From assembly GCA_026545765.1 (NCBI GenBank), contig CM048842.1, positions 24,404,667 through 24,468,666 of the forward strand: a stretch of DNA of 64,000 nt, written 5' to 3'. The notes below the pieces were generated by a model, which was given only the letters and a program-made list of their open reading frames with translations, searched no databases and was not told the origin of the DNA. The stretch comes from Plantago major (taxonomy: Eukaryota; Streptophyta; Magnoliopsida; Lamiales; Plantaginaceae). Position numbers and translations under genes: made by a program. Position 1 is the stretch's first letter. Each line of letters starts with the position of its first letter. This document shows, piece after piece, positions 1 through 11,246 of the stretch.

Positions 1-49
1 AGGAACACATCAAAAGAAGTTCTTGATAGTGGCGTGAGTACTTCACTAA

Positions 50-796
50 GTGGTCGGTCAAGCGATGTCAACCATCACCGAAAGCAGAATTCGGACATTC
101 ATCTGGAAGAACATCATCTGCCGGTTTGGACTCCCACGAGTGTTAGTTTCAGACAATGGAGCACAATTTTCTGGGTCAAGACTGAAGGAGTGGCTTCAGT
201 CCTTCAAAATAGAACAACGCTTTACTTCCGTTGGCCACCCCCAAGCCAATGGCCAGGTGGAAGCCACCAACAAGACCATAGTCAAAATTTTGGAGAAAAG
301 GTTGAGAACTTCCTAGACAGTTGGGCGGATGATCTTGACGCGGTCCTTTGGGCGCACCGAACGACAGCCCGAACTGCCACACAAGAAACACCTTTCTCCT
401 TGGTCTATGGATCCGAGGCGGTCATCCCTTCGGAGACGGTGGTGGCAACCCAAAGAATCCAGCAATACAACCCAGTTGATAATGAGCTCGCAAGGATCTA
501 TGACCTTGAGCTCCTTGAAAACAAGCGCGATAAGGCATTAGCCAACATTCTTCGGTACCAAGCCATGACCGCTCGAGCCTACAATAAACGTGTCCTTCCC
601 AAGGACATACAAGTTGGAGACTTAGTCCTCAGAAGAGCCGATATACTAAGTCATGTGGGGAAACTTAAGCCCAAGTGGGAAGGACTGCATAAGGTTCTGG
701 GCAAGAGTTAATGGAAGCTTTGAACTAGAAGATGAACAAGGGCGGGCCTTGAAGAGAACTTGGAATGCCAAGAATCTCCAAAAGTTTTACACATAG
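50..796 (+). pseudogene. Ty3/gypsy (Tat-type) pol 3' end: integrase, frameshifted
   Basis: This is the C-terminal part of a Ty3/gypsy integrase, the enzyme that inserts element cDNA into the host chromosome. The catalytic core is visible as VLVSDNGAQF (second Asp) followed by NGQVEATNKTIVK (catalytic Glu); the first Asp lies before the window. Reading starts in frame 2 (to about 300), shifts to frame 1 (to 711), then shifts again, so that the usual C-terminal tail (FELEDEQGRAL... KFYT) ends at a TAG at 794-796. Two frameshifts make it inactive. The Tat assignment rests on the core sequence, the long spacer behind it and the antisense extra ORF downstream, all traits of Tat/Ogre/Retand elements. 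It ends the coding part of the element whose 3' LTR ends at 6776. Confidence 0.88.
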
Positions 797-3136
797 AGAA
801 GTATGGCAACGACTGTCACCTTCCTCTATTTTGTAGACCTGTTTTTTGTGTTTGTTCTTTTGAAAAAGGCCTCGAAGCCCTCAAGTTGTAACCCGATTTC
901 CGTCAAATCAATACAACTGTGATTTCATAAACATTGTGGATAATCATGTCCTCCGAATCTCATGATCCGAACGGGCCATGAAGATATTTAACTATTCGAT
1001 CCGAACCTAGATCATACATTGATCCGGATCGGACCAACACTATCAAACAGTGTCCGACCTTCACAAAGGCAAATACGCTTTCATTAAAACAGGGGTACAG
1101 ATTTACAAAGTCAGGGTCCGAAGAGCCCTAATCAGGCTTACAAAAACAAGCTCCTACTCTATCTATTTACTTCTACAGCGAAGCTTCCTAATTAACTTTG
1201 GTCTACCGAACCAAACCCCGTCCGAGCACTATTAGCTACATTTTTGGGCGCTCCGAAGGAAGAAGGAATTCCACCATCCCAACCTTGATTGCTTACTGAC
1301 AAAGATTTCGAAGTATCCTTCGGATGATCCAAAGACTAACAGCAGCCGGACAAGATATCTGAGGCCATTCAATGCTTCCAGAAAGGATACTTCATCACTT
1401 CTGAACGAAGGAAAGCTCCGAAGCAAGCAAGAAGCACACTGACAATCCGGATCGCCTCTTACCAAATACTATAAATACACCCCAGATTCAGAGTATTTGG
1501 AAAGCGACCAACCCGGATAGTCGGATCAACCCAAGTCACTCCGGAGGCTCCCGTTGGTCCGAGTCCCAACAAGACCGGCATTGTCAGGGACTCCGTTCCA
1601 GAATTGTAAGTCGTTCCCTCGAGCCTTCAATTCTGGAACGTAGCCACAAACAAAACCGAGCTGCTCGGACGAAAGACCTTAGGTGCAAGACAAACGAGTC
1701 ACCAGAAAGGTTACTTCCGGAAGTCCCCAATGATCCGACTCCAAACAAGCTCAGCACTGTTGGGGACTCCTTTCCAAAATTGCAAGTAGCTCCCTTGAGC
1801 CCTCAATCTTGGAGACAAAGTCACCAACAGAACCAAACTGCTCGGATACGTATCTTCAAGGACGGGCTGGAAGACCTACTAAAAGGGATACATCCGGAGC
1901 TCCCTCAATCCGAGAAACGAACAACTAGACACAATAGGATTGGTAGAAAGCCTTCCAACATCTCGGGCGGTTTTTTACGACCGAACCACGAAATACTGGA
2001 AGGGATTCTATCAAACCAATTCTACCAACTTGTCGCCCCCCGGGCGCATACTCAGAAGCGGAGTGCCTCGGATGCATGGAGGTTCACAAACAACTATTTG
2101 AAGATCCCCGAACCATCCAGCTAACCTACCTCTCCGGGGCTAAAAGTCACGAATATAGACCATGACCGGAGAAAGAAGATTAGCCTGACGATCAGAGGAA
2201 TCGATTGGCAAAAATTCCAGGCCTCACTCGGCACGGACCGTATCCTCGAAGATCCGAGGCTGGCTTTCCGAGCAATCTAATGCTCCCCAGCCGTTCGGAC
2301 TCGAGCTCCGGACCTTTGATTACTATAAAAGGGCGAGATGTCCTAATGGAAAGCCGTACAAGGCAGGAGTATATATAGAAAGAGAAGACCAATTAGCAGC
2401 AGACACGTGTCCCATATTTACCGGAAATGGGCTTGGGCCGAACATGGGCCTGGCTCTTCGGCTTCCATTGGCCCAACCCAACAATCCATCCTTACGGTCG
2501 AGCATATCGACTAAGCTACTCAGTCGGACGTATCAAGCTCGGGGCTGACATAACAACATCCGAAGCAACGGTGATTCGTATAGAGTCACCCTGTACTTAA
2601 TGTTGATCATCTTCTCATTATCTCACAAGTCTGCATGACTCGGGATAACACACCAAGTCAACGTCCGAATCGTCACTACTTGTCACGTTACAAGGAGATT
2701 CTTTTTCTCGCAAGCCCAGCCACTCTAAGACGTGGCTCCGAACCGTTCGTAATCCGATTTATTCCTATTATAGATTCCGATTCGGATGGGCACAATGGTT
2801 GATCGTCCCCCAAGACCCGCAAAGGAGAATTTGCATTCAGGTAAATTAATGACCTAGCGGTACGGATCTCAAGGGTCCAAACCCACTATCCGAGTCTACA
2901 AGAGTTGATGAGTTACTACGCAAATACGGAATTAAAACGCGCAAGAATGAACACAAGCAACATTAGCATTCTTGTGACAAAAATAGTTCCGAGCCACCAA
3001 GGGGCCCGAACCAACAAACGTTCATCAAAACCAAGTATATATTTATCCAACAAAAGATGATGAGCAAAAGAAAAAACAACATTGTTTTTAGGCCCGGAGG
3101 CACCCTACTACAAAAAACCCGGGGCATACCCCGTCT
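797..3136. other. Tat element spacer between pol and antisense ORF
   Basis: No intact gene is seen. The stretch is rich in short words of the TCCGA/TCGGA type, also common across the rest of this element to 6776. It holds a degenerate tandem repeat (1541-1890) and TATA-like runs (about 1469, 2325 and 2369). Long spacers with tandem repeats at this position are known in Tat-lineage elements such as Retand and Ogre. Confidence 0.6.
1541..1890. repeat. Degenerate tandem repeat, about 176-bp period
   Basis: Two adjacent copies can be aligned by eye. The text CCGGAGGCTCCCGTTGGTCC at 1541 recurs as CCGGAAGTCCCCAATGATCC at 1717, and the GACTCCGTTCCAGAATTG stretch recurs as GACTCCTTTCCAAAATTG about 178 bases on, followed by a shared AAC(A)GAACC..CTGCTCGGA segment. 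Divergence is roughly 20-25%, so the array is old. It lies in the pol-LTR spacer, where Tat elements often carry tandem repeats. Confidence 0.7.
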
Positions 3137-5740
3137 TCACTGCCTACGTCGCTCGGACGAACTAGGTTGAGACCGAGAGGGGCCCCCCGTATCCTTCTCC
3201 GGAGGCGCTTGACCTTGCTGTTGGGCTAACCTCCGTTCTCTCCGAGCCTCAACCTCTTTCAGGAAGGCCGGACACTCCTCCATCAAGTCAAGGTTGCGGT
3301 CAAAGCCTTGACAGCCCGGCAGAGTCGGGCCTCGGTTGTGCTCCAAGTGATCCTCCAAAGGAACGAAGACACTGGACATAAGCACCCGAGGGACGAAGGA
3401 TGGGAGATACGGACCGCCATGGTTGTACTTCTTGCCCTCCGACTCGTCGCAGACCAGCTCCACAAATTCACATTTAAGCAGGTCTTCGTCCAAGACACCC
3501 TCCGGAGCAAAGTCCGAGCCATCTCCATTTTTAAAGGCGGACACCCCCTCAGCCTCCAAGTCGCAGTCATTCGGAATCCAACCCTTCCTCCCAGACCTTG
3601 CTCCACAAATCATCAAACCCATCTTGACGGGCCTCATCATATTTCGACTCGAGCAAAAACTTGTAGGAGTCCGAATCAAGGAAATCTTGGACAGCCCTTG
3701 TCCGGACTCCCCGAAGCTCCTTCAGCATCTTATCCTTGAAAGTCCTAGAGACGGCCACGAAATCGTCCAAACTATCTTGGTGCACTTTCAAGTCAGCCTC
3801 CAAAGATCGAATGGCACTTTTCATCTTGGCCGTCTCCGACTCGGCCTCTTGTTTCGCAGCTATGGCCTTCTTCAGGCGCTCCGAAGTGCTGTTCAACCGG
3901 GACGCTTCAATCGCCCGAGCAGCCTCAGCCTTGGCCAAATCTTCTTCCAAGGTAGCCCTCCGAGCAGCTACCAAGGAGCATGCTTCAACAGCAGCAGCAA
4001 GCTAAAAACAAAAACGAGACATCGGAAGTGTTAGATACCTCCGAACCACAAGAAGATGTAAAACCAACGAAAAACTTAAACTCACCTTACTGAGGCGATT
4101 AACTCGAATCCAGCTCCGAAGCAGCAACCAACCGAGCAACTTCAGCATCCGAATCCAGCTCGGGCGCCTCGCTCACCTTTCCCTTGCCTTTCTTGGCGGG
4201 AGGATTCGGACCTTCGGAGGAGCGCTTTTTTGGAGCTGCAGCGCTCGATCCGCTTGCGGGAGGATCTCGGGACACGGATCTCGGAGGCTTTTTCGAGCCC
4301 TTAGGGCCGACCACCTTACCCTTGTCGTAGTAGGGATAGTTTGGGCCTCTTTGCCCGCAGCAGCTCTCCGAGACTCCTCCACACGGAACACAGCAGCATT
4401 TCTTGGCTCGTTCATCGGAAGTACGGTGGAAGTCTTGATAATCTGGGTCCGAGAACCCTCTGCCAACTCCTTCCGCTGCGCAGCGTTTTGCTGACGCTTC
4501 AACTCCCGCATGGTCGACATCGTATACTCGAACCAGAAAGCTGCACATCCGAATCACAATAAGTTACAAGATACAAAAGAATCTACAAATAGTAATCATA
4601 TAGTCGACAAACAGACAACCGACTCGGACAACCAACCAGAGGTAGAGAGAAACCACTTACTCAAATCCTCCATGTTGTCACAAAAACTTGGCTCGGACAA
4701 GCCGGCCAAGAAAGGCAGAGGCTGACATATCAGACCTCGGAAGAAGTACTTCTCCGGCTCTTGACTCCGATGGAACGCTTGCATCCACAAGGGGATGTTC
4801 CGTGCCGGTGGCTTCCAATCTGGCAGTTTGCCTCGGAAGATCTTCTTCTCGAAATGCCACGTGGGCCTCTCCGCTTCGGATTGCCCGGGCTTCAGAGCCG
4901 GACGGACAAAAATGTACCTCTTGAACCATTGGATTCCCAACGAGGACAAGGGATCAACAAAAAATGTGTACGCCTGGCGACATACGAACGTATAGAACCA
5001 TGTGTTCCTATTACTAACACTAATGTTGAATAATTTACGGAAATTATCGAAGGTGAGCGGGATGCCTTTATATTTACATAGCACTCCGAAGCACATCAAA
5101 TTTCCGAGAGAGTTGGGGATGATCTGGTGCGGACTCAAACCCATGCTGTTCAAAATCTCCAGAAACTCGGACGATACTGGTAGCCGCCACCTGCAATGGA
5201 GACTTATCTCATAGACCGACATGTAGCCCGGAGGCGGATTATAAAAAGCATGAGATTCATCCGGGATGAGAATCTCCACACAATCCGGGATCTCATATCT
5301 TCTCCGGAGCTCATCCACTTCATCGGCTCGGATGGTTGAGGCACAAGTAGGTAGAGTACCATCTTCATTCAACTCGCCCTCCGGAACGGGGTGAGTGACC
5401 TGGTCTCTAGACCGAGGGAACTTCACTTGGAAAACGTCCTCACCCTTCCTTAGCCTCTCCGGACGCTCTTCCTCAGCCACCTGCCGACTCGGCCCTGCTT
5501 GCCCAGAAGTTTCCACACGGAGCACATTAGCGGATGGCTCTTCAACCTCATCTTCCTCGGAACCAGAATCTTCGCCCCGCACACCTTCTTCAACCTCATC
5601 TTCCTCGGATGAGGACGCTAACTCTACAACAGTCTGAAGAGGCGCAGCGACGTGCACACAGTCTTCTTCACCTTCTTCAAATGCACCTAAGCTAGGAAGT
5701 GCCTCCGAAGTATCATGCACTTCCTCGATAGTTGGCGCCT
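3137..5740 (-). pseudogene. Antisense extra ORF of Tat element (Transposase_28-like), with introns
   Basis: A reverse-strand gene-like unit lies inside the forward-strand Tat element. The 5' exon (about 5740-4661) has an acidic, Ser/Glu-rich leader and then a domain resembling the plant 'putative gypsy type transposon' family (Transposase_28, PF04195), recognisable from PPGYMSVYEISL, LGNLMCFGVLCKYKGIPLT and TWFYTFVCR. Plausible introns are 4541-4660 (GTAAGT..TGTGCAG) and 4002-4085 (GTGAGT..TTTTTAG). Exon 2 is basic (KKGKGKVSEAPELDSDAE). Exon 3 is a long coiled coil (EEDLAKAEAARAIEASR...) with a charged tail ending at 3137. Frameshifts near 4340 and 3600, and in exon 2, break the reading frame. 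Such antisense ORFs are known in Tat/Ogre elements; their function is unknown. The first codon is uncertain. Confidence 0.75.
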
Positions 5741-6776
5741 GCGGATCCGGAACGAACGGGACTCGATTAGGATTACTCCTAAAATTATAACCAAGGTTGC
5801 GAATTAAAGATCGGATCTCTACCGGAAGTTCGGATTCCTGGCCAGCCCATCCGTCATAAAGGACCTAGGAACGAATCCTAAGGCGTCCTAAGTCATCCAA
5901 AGGATCCGAGGCACTTTAGTCCGAGCCAATGGTTCGATCCGGGCAGACCATCCATGGTCCGACCCACCCTAAAAGAAAGGGACAAAGGATTTGGACCTGT
6001 AAGGCCCGACTCGGAACCATAGGTCCGACCCACCTTGGTCCGGGCCTCCCTGGGAAAGGAGCATAGTGCTAAGTCAGTACCCTCTCCGACCCAAAGACTC
6101 CGATACGGATGTCAACTCGGATTCAGCATGACCATCTCATAAAGCTACCAAGCAAGTGGGCACCAAAGAGTGAGATGTCCGAACCCAGGAGCTCTGAATC
6201 GGAAGAATTGGACAGGTAGGAGAACTTCCTCAGCTGACAACCAGGTACTGTCCGGATCAAGCATCCGGACCGACCTCCAACACAGGACCTCGGCACTCAT
6301 CACATCCTCAAGAACTCTCCCAATAATGACCAAACTACCCCTAGAGCCCAAGATGGCATGGGCTAAAGCTTCATTATTGGGCTATGGGCCTCATCTTAGC
6401 ATTGGTGGCTCAATCCTAGCCGTACACATGGCGCAATCCTTGCAAGCCCTTCCATTTTGATGATAGCCTATAAATAAGGCACACATCCCAACAAGTAACT
6501 TAACTTCACTTCGAACAAGTCATCTCGCTAGTCACGTCACGACCCCAATCCCAAGTATTATACAGAGTTGATCCTCAGTCACTCTTGAGTAAAGTCTCAT
6601 CCCGGTTTGACACTTAGCAAACCGGGCACTAACCCGCTCAAGTGTGCAGGTCCTTACCGGAGTAGTTGGTCGCTGGTTCTTACGCCTCGGTCCTCACCTA
6701 GCAAGGAGCCTCTTACCTTGGCACCCATTGGAAGAGTTAAATAAATCTAAGTAGTTGGGGAGTCAAACCCTCAACA
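5741..6776 (+). repeat. 3' LTR region of the Tat element (right end at 6776)
   Basis: The right end is clear: the sequence runs to CCCTCAACA at 6776, and the next base is inside a copia integrase codon. A TATA box lies at 6469-6476, followed by a leader-like stretch, as expected for U3-R-U5. I could not place the LTR's left end; TGTAAGGCCCGACTCGG near 5996 after a purine-rich stretch is one candidate. The 5' LTR lies outside the window. Confidence 0.6.
6469..6476 (+). promoter_or_regulatory. TATA box of the Tat LTR
   Basis: TATAAATA about 300 bp before the LTR end, in the usual place for an LTR promoter. Confidence 0.6.
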
Positions 6777-7950
6777 ATCACATTGAATGGTTTTTATGTC
6801 TCGATCGAATTGAGTTCAAATGAGACCTTGAAAGGAGAGAAAGATGGAGTAAACCTGAGATTTGTGAGAGATAGGAAAAGTCCACAAAAAATTACTAAAG
6901 TCATCCAAGAAAAAAAGATAGTAACGATGCCCATGAGAACTTAAGACGGGTGATGTCCATAAATCGCTATGAATAATATCGAAAGGCATAATAGTTGAAG
7001 ACTTTGAATCATGGAAAGGTAATTTGATGTGTTTTCCTAAGGACAAGAATGACAAAAAGAAGTTCTAGCTTTATTACATTGAATGAAATCAATGTTGCTA
7101 AGAGAACTAAGAATGGCATGTCCTGGATGTCCAAGTTGAGAGTGCCACAAAGTAGGTGAAGTAGCGAGAAAAGATGAAGGAGGCGCGGCTGTATGAGTGG
7201 TGGCGATAGGATAGAGGTCCCCGGTGCTCTCACATCTCATGAGGCGATTCCCCGTTTGAATGTCCTTAACAGAAAAACCAAGAGGATCAAATTCAACAGA
7301 AACTTGATTATCAGTGGCGAATTTTTTAACCGAGATAAGATTTTTGACAATATGGGGGGCATGCAAGACATTAGTGAGGCGTAAAGGGGGGTGAGGGGGG
7401 CAAAAAGAAGTATGACCAAAGCCACGAATAAGAATAGTGATACCATTACCAATGACAATACCAGTGTGTTTTCTCAAATTAGAATAAGACGAGAGAGTAC
7501 ATGTATTGGCGGTCATGTGAGATGTAGCTCCGGTGTCCATATACCAGTTTCCATCCAGATGGTGTAGAGACAGAGTATGCATAGTGGCATCAATGTCGAT
7601 TGGTGCATGAGTGGATGAAGAAGGGGCCTGCATAGTATAGGCCTGATGAGGCCGTGGAGGAGGGCCAATAATACCGGGAGTGGAGGGCGTATGGAATTTC
7701 CGGTGAGGATCCTGTGTCCAAGAAGAGGTGGGGTAGGGGCAGGGAGGTAGCGACCACGGCTAATAAGCCCATGGCGGCCAGGAAGGAGAAGGCCAGGGTG
7801 CGGTGGGCTACTGGGTGGTGCTACGATTATGATTAGGGTTGGAGTTTCCCTTACCACGGTTTGAATTGTTCTTTTTGTTTCGATTGGATGATTGGTTTCG
7901 GCTAGGAGAAGGGGAAGGAGATTTGTCAGAAAAGGTTATCTTGCTCAGTG
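6777..7950 (-). pseudogene. Ty1/copia fragment: gag tail, protease, pre-integrase, integrase start
   Basis: Read on the minus strand, this is a continuous but frameshifted copia polyprotein segment. It begins near 7930 with an Asn/Ser/Lys-rich gag tail. The protease follows with WYMDTGATSHMT (aspartic protease active site DTGA, about 7545-7510). Next is the GAG-pre-integrase motif LWHSQLGHPG with C..C and, after a frameshift near 7045, the integrase start LGKHIKLPFHDS...FDIIHSDLWTSPV...YYLFFLDDFSNFLW. The last residues are those of the IKTIQCD motif, cut exactly at 6776/6777 by the Tat LTR. The rest of this integrase should lie beyond the Tat element, left of the window. Confidence 0.88.
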
Positions 7951-8274
7951 GGAGCTGTATGTAGTTGATGAGTCAATATTTTAACGACTCATTTAGTGCC
8001 TTTTTCCGTATTTTGTTGCATCTTTTAGCCTTTATTTAGTGTTTTTTGTTCCGTGTCACGTTTGGGTTTTTTGTGTGTTTTTGTGCTTTTCTAGGTGTCT
8101 TAGCTTCATTGACAAGGAAATGGAGGACCAAAGTGCAAAGAAGACTTAAAAACCTTCTAGAAGCACCACTAGGCCAAGTTAGTGGGCCACTACTCCAAGA
8201 GAGGTGACATGGAGGTTGGAAAAGGGAGAGAAAAGTGGAGAAAATGGGAAAAATGGAGGAGTTCCCGGAGATAA

Positions 8275-8396
8275 GGCTCACCGCGGTGAGCCCCACATCC
8301 AAACGAGCTCACCGCGGTACAACGAAGCAGAAAACAAGGCAGGAAGTCCAGACCGCGGTGAGGAGGATTCCACAAAGAGCCTCACCGGGGTGAGCT
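8275..8396. promoter_or_regulatory. Palindrome quartet in LTR A (CTCACCGCGGTGAG type)
   Basis: Four GC-rich sites: a perfect 18-bp palindrome GGCTCACCGCGGTGAGCC (8275), a left-half site CTCACCGCGGT (8309), a right-half site ACCGCGGTGAG (8352), and a near-full site CTCACCGGGGTGAG (8381). Core-to-core spacings are 31, 41 and 32 bp. The half sites face each other, so they could also pair as a stem across about 33 nt. The cluster ends about 70 bp before the TATA box. Function is inferred, not known. Confidence 0.72.
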
Positions 8397-8468
8397 CTGC
8401 TTGACAGAATCAACCCACGTTTTTCTGGCAGTTTTTCCCATGATTTCTAGTTTCTGCTTCCTTGGTAT

Positions 8469-8476
8469 TATAAATA
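8469..8476 (+). promoter_or_regulatory. TATA box of LTR A
   Basis: TATAAATA followed by GACCACTTGTATCAG, a block conserved in all three family-1 LTRs. Confidence 0.65.
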
Positions 8477-9167
8477 GACCACTTGTATCAGTCATTAGGA
8501 CATATCTTCATTACTTCTACTTTCATATTTTCAATTCCAAGCATTGTAAACAATTAGAGATTTCAATCTCTCTTTTAATTCGAAGAAGCGTTATTGATCT
8601 TTCTGATGATCGCAGGGACCAATAGGCGCCCAAGTATTCAATAGTACGAGTTAGGCGGTTGCTGTTAATAACTTGTTTTCTGACATATTGATATCTGATC
8701 GTTAAACGCATGCTTGATCGTTGTGAACTTACATCAGTCTTTACTTCTAATTAGTATATATCCGGATAAGGGCATAGCTAAGTGACAAGCTTTTTTTCGT
8801 AACTCATACGTACTTATAATCTATATCTGGTTCGATTTTGCAATAGCAAAGTGTTGCATTCGCGGGTAGTGTACCATTAGCTATATCGCGTCAGCACTTT
8901 TGAAAGATCAGCTTACTTCGTTTTAATTGTAGAAATTGTATGATCTAAGTATTACCTTGTCTTGTAATTGTAATTTGTTGTAGGGTTTTGAAGTATCAAC
9001 CTTACCCACAGTATCTGTTTACAACTCACACATTGAGCCTACACCTTAGAACTAGCTTAATCAATTCCTCGAGAGAACGATCCTGTGATTTAAGCATTGT
9101 TGTACTACGACAACCGCTTTACTACTTGTGTTATTTTACAAGTATTAATTTTGAGCGCATCAAAATT

Positions 9168-9185
9168 TGGCGCCGCTGCCGGGGA
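9168..9185 (+). other. Primer-binding site, tRNA-Asp type
   Basis: TGGCGCCGCTGCCGGGGA matches the complement of the 3' end of plant tRNA-Asp apart from one base of the usual Athila PBS (GTT there, GCT here). Athila elements are known to use tRNA-Asp. Confidence 0.88.
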
Positions 9186-9403
9186 TTTGATTCCTACGTT
9201 CTTCAATAAGTAGGATCAGTGTGTAGTTGCGTATCTTTATTTTTATCTTATTCAAAAAACCAAAGAAAAAAATTCAAAAAATTCAAAAAATTAAAAAAGA
9301 AATTTACTCTTGTGGATTATCTTTTTTGGTACTAACAGAAACTAAAAATTCATTTAGTTCTGTTGGTATAGAGAAATTTTTTCTACAGGTGTATGGCAAG
9401 GGT

Positions 9404-10054
9404 ATGGCTACGTACGAAGAGTATTTCATACCTCAGCTGGTGGTAAGAAAACCACCAATATTCCTTAAGCCTGAGGTTAGGGAATACCATCTAGACGATG
9501 ATTGGGGGTGTTCACTTCCATACTTCTGGGGAAGGCCGATGGAAGATGCTTTCGGGTTTATTCGTTAGTTCGAACAATTCGTGACGGAGTTACCACCCAG
9601 TGGATTGAGTGAGGACCAACTGAAGAGGAGGTTGTTTCCTTTTTCCGTTAGATCCCAAGCCAGAGAATGGTTGTATTTTCTAGAGCCAGAGTCATTGAGG
9701 ACATGGGAGGAAGTCCTTAGAGTATTCTATGATGAATACTCCCCGTACTCTTTGATGGAGAGCTTGGAGGATCGCATAATGAATTTCGAACAAAAGGAAG
9801 ACGAGAAGTTCGACAAAGGAAGCGTGAATACTCCGGATTTAGAAATCACTCCCATCCCAGTGGTGTCTTTAGTGAGCGTTTCGATGCCACCAGAGACCAC
9901 AGAGAGCCAGGTGCCCCATCACCCCGACATCGTACATATGTCATTACCCAAGGAGAGTTTTGTTGATCCTTTTTGCCCTTTTTCTTTGTTTCTTGTTTAT
10001 GAGTGTTATGTGCTTATATTTGAACATATTAACTCTCGACATACTCGTTTGTAG
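9404..10054 (+). pseudogene. Truncated Athila-type gag, one in-frame stop (element A)
   Basis: The structural capsid protein gene of element A, shortened. One reading frame runs from ATG 9404 to the stop at 10054, interrupted by a single TAG at 9566. The core of the retrotransposon gag domain is seen as LKRRLFPFSVRSQAREWLYFLEPESLRTWEEVLRVFYDEYSP. After the EDEKFDKG segment the frame jumps to a Thr/Pro-rich linker (TPIPVVSLV..MPPETTESQVPHHPD) and then a hydrophobic tail. The nucleocapsid zinc knuckle and everything up to integrase are missing. The linker VPHHPD..HMSLP is shared with element B, so the internal deletion predates both copies. Confidence 0.72.
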
Positions 10055-10180
10055 GATTACATGAGTATTGTGGGATCAACAGGCAATGGAGCAGTAGATA
10101 TTCACTGGAAGCTCCAAGTAGGCTCGACGCCTGCTCAAAATTCATTCCTGTATGAGAACGGATAACGGTAATGTACAGCA

Positions 10181-10200
10181 GTCGAGCCGACGACTATAAG
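10181..10200 (+). other. Conserved motif after the coding region (GTCGAGC..ACGACTATAA)
   Basis: GTCGAGCCGACGACTATAAG, followed by AAAGATGCTTCCTGGGAGGCAACCC. The same block occurs in element B (14031) and element E (61497), always just after the last coding frame. Similar text follows pol in other plant Athila elements. Its role is unknown. Confidence 0.7.
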
Positions 10201-10379
10201 AAAAGATGCTTCCTGGGAGGCAACCCGGGGGTTCAGAATGAAGAACGGAAGAGTCAACGCTAACGACTATAACCAAAGCATGACTTATTGCTTTGCGTAT
10301 AGATATAGGTGCATATCGAATTTAGGATAGATTTTATTTATTAATTTTTTATTATAAAAAAAATTGTTGGAGAACAGAT

Positions 10380-10497
10380 CTCACCGCGGTGAGCCAGGGA
10401 AAAAGGCGGCTCACCGCGGTCTGCAGAAGGCAGAAAGTTTGCCTCTCTACTGGACCGCGGTGAGGGGCACCCTAGCCCCTGCCTCACCACGGTGAGG
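10380..10497. promoter_or_regulatory. Second palindrome quartet of element A, in the 3' spacer
   Basis: Four sites of the same type, in the same order as the LTR cluster: full CTCACCGCGGTGAG (10380), left half CTCACCGCGGT (10410), right half ACCGCGGTGAG (10454), near-full CCTCACCACGGTGAGG (10482). Core spacings are 30, 41 and 32 bp, against 31/41/32 in the LTR. The DNA between the sites is otherwise different. A pyrimidine-rich stretch follows at once. Confidence 0.72.
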
Positions 10498-11172
10498 GCT
10501 GACGATTAAAGAGAAGGAGGGATTCTCCCTCATTTACCTTTTTCACTCTCCTTACCCGTTTTTCCCCCAATTTTTGAGATTTTCACCAATTCTCCACCAT
10601 TTAACTTGGGTAATAAACCGTTACGAAGGTAGTGAGTTTCTCCACTACTTGGAGACTTCAATCCGTGTTCATATCCATTAATTCTTCCGGAATCGAGGTA
10701 CTTCTTTCTACTATCTTTATTTTGCAAACTTGGATTTCTATACTTGATTGATTTTTATTGAGTATGTGGTTGTGCTTATGAGGTATGAAATTGTCTAGAT
10801 AAGTCATAATCCAAGTTAGCTTAGTTAGATTTTCTGGAGATTTATGATGTTTTTGGTGGAAGGGTATTATTATGCTAGCTTGTTCATCTTAGAATTTGTA
10901 TTCGTGGTGCATATTTGATGATAGGATTGAGCTTTCTACTGTTTCAATTGGGAAAATCCCTTGTAGTAACAAATGTTTGCACTATGGTAAGCATGATTAT
11001 GTTGTAGGATAGGGCATTGTTGTTACTACTTGCAAGAATTGGTTTGGGGAAGACATTGTTGTGGCCACATTTGAATGCACTATGGTTTGCATGTAACTAT
11101 GAGTTAGGATTAGGCATTCGTGTAGCTACATTTTGATATGAGTGTAGCGCTGACATTTTCTATCCAGGTACC
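10498..11172 (+). other. Possible leader and 5'-UTR intron before the env-position ORF (A)
   Basis: A CT-rich stretch (10515-10570), like a plant Y patch, follows the palindromes. Possible donors are GAAG/GTAGTG (near 10624) and CGAG/GTACTT (near 10697). A possible acceptor TTTCTATCCAG lies at 11157-11167, six bases before the ATG. Spliced env-type messages are known in Athila; a separate internal promoter here is my inference. No other gene is seen. Confidence 0.35.
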
Positions 11173-11246
11173 ATGGCACCCAAAACAAAGAGTGTGTCCA
11201 AAAAGCAGAAGGGAGCCCCCAGTTCGAACACATTAAGGGGAGGCAA
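11173..11246 (+). pseudogene. First codons of env-position ORF of element A
   Basis: ATG at 11173 opens about 25 codons that are Lys/Ser-rich (MAPKTKSVSKKQKG...) before the sequence switches to reverse-strand copia DNA, with a TGA at 11251. It matches in position the ORF that begins at 62646 in element E after a similar acceptor. Too short for a family call from its own sequence. Confidence 0.4.

Larger units (their letters stand above)
7966..9162 (+). repeat. 5' LTR of element A (family 1)
   Basis: 1197 bp starting TGATGAGTC and ending GAGCGCATCA, five bases before the primer-binding site. It has TG..CA ends, an inverted repeat at its start (GAGTC..GACTC), a palindrome quartet (8275-8396) and a TATA box (8469). 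It is homologous along its length to the LTRs of element B. Confidence 0.88.
7966..11246 (+). mobile_element. Athila-like element A, gag-only, 3'-truncated
   Basis: The order is 5' LTR (7966-9162), primer-binding site for tRNA-Asp (9168-9185), short gag (9404-10054), a conserved post-coding motif (10181), a palindrome-bearing spacer (10380), and the first codons of an env-position ORF (11173), where it is cut by reverse-strand copia DNA near 11246. Protease, RT, RNase H and integrase are absent: gag runs straight into the 3' non-coding domain. This is the layout of TR-GAG type non-autonomous elements. No 3' LTR of A is seen in the window. Confidence 0.78.

Noticed and set aside
7513..7857. 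Overlapping minus-strand frames in the copia gag-protease area.
   Set aside because: Shadows of the true copia frame, which carries the DTGA and pre-integrase motifs.
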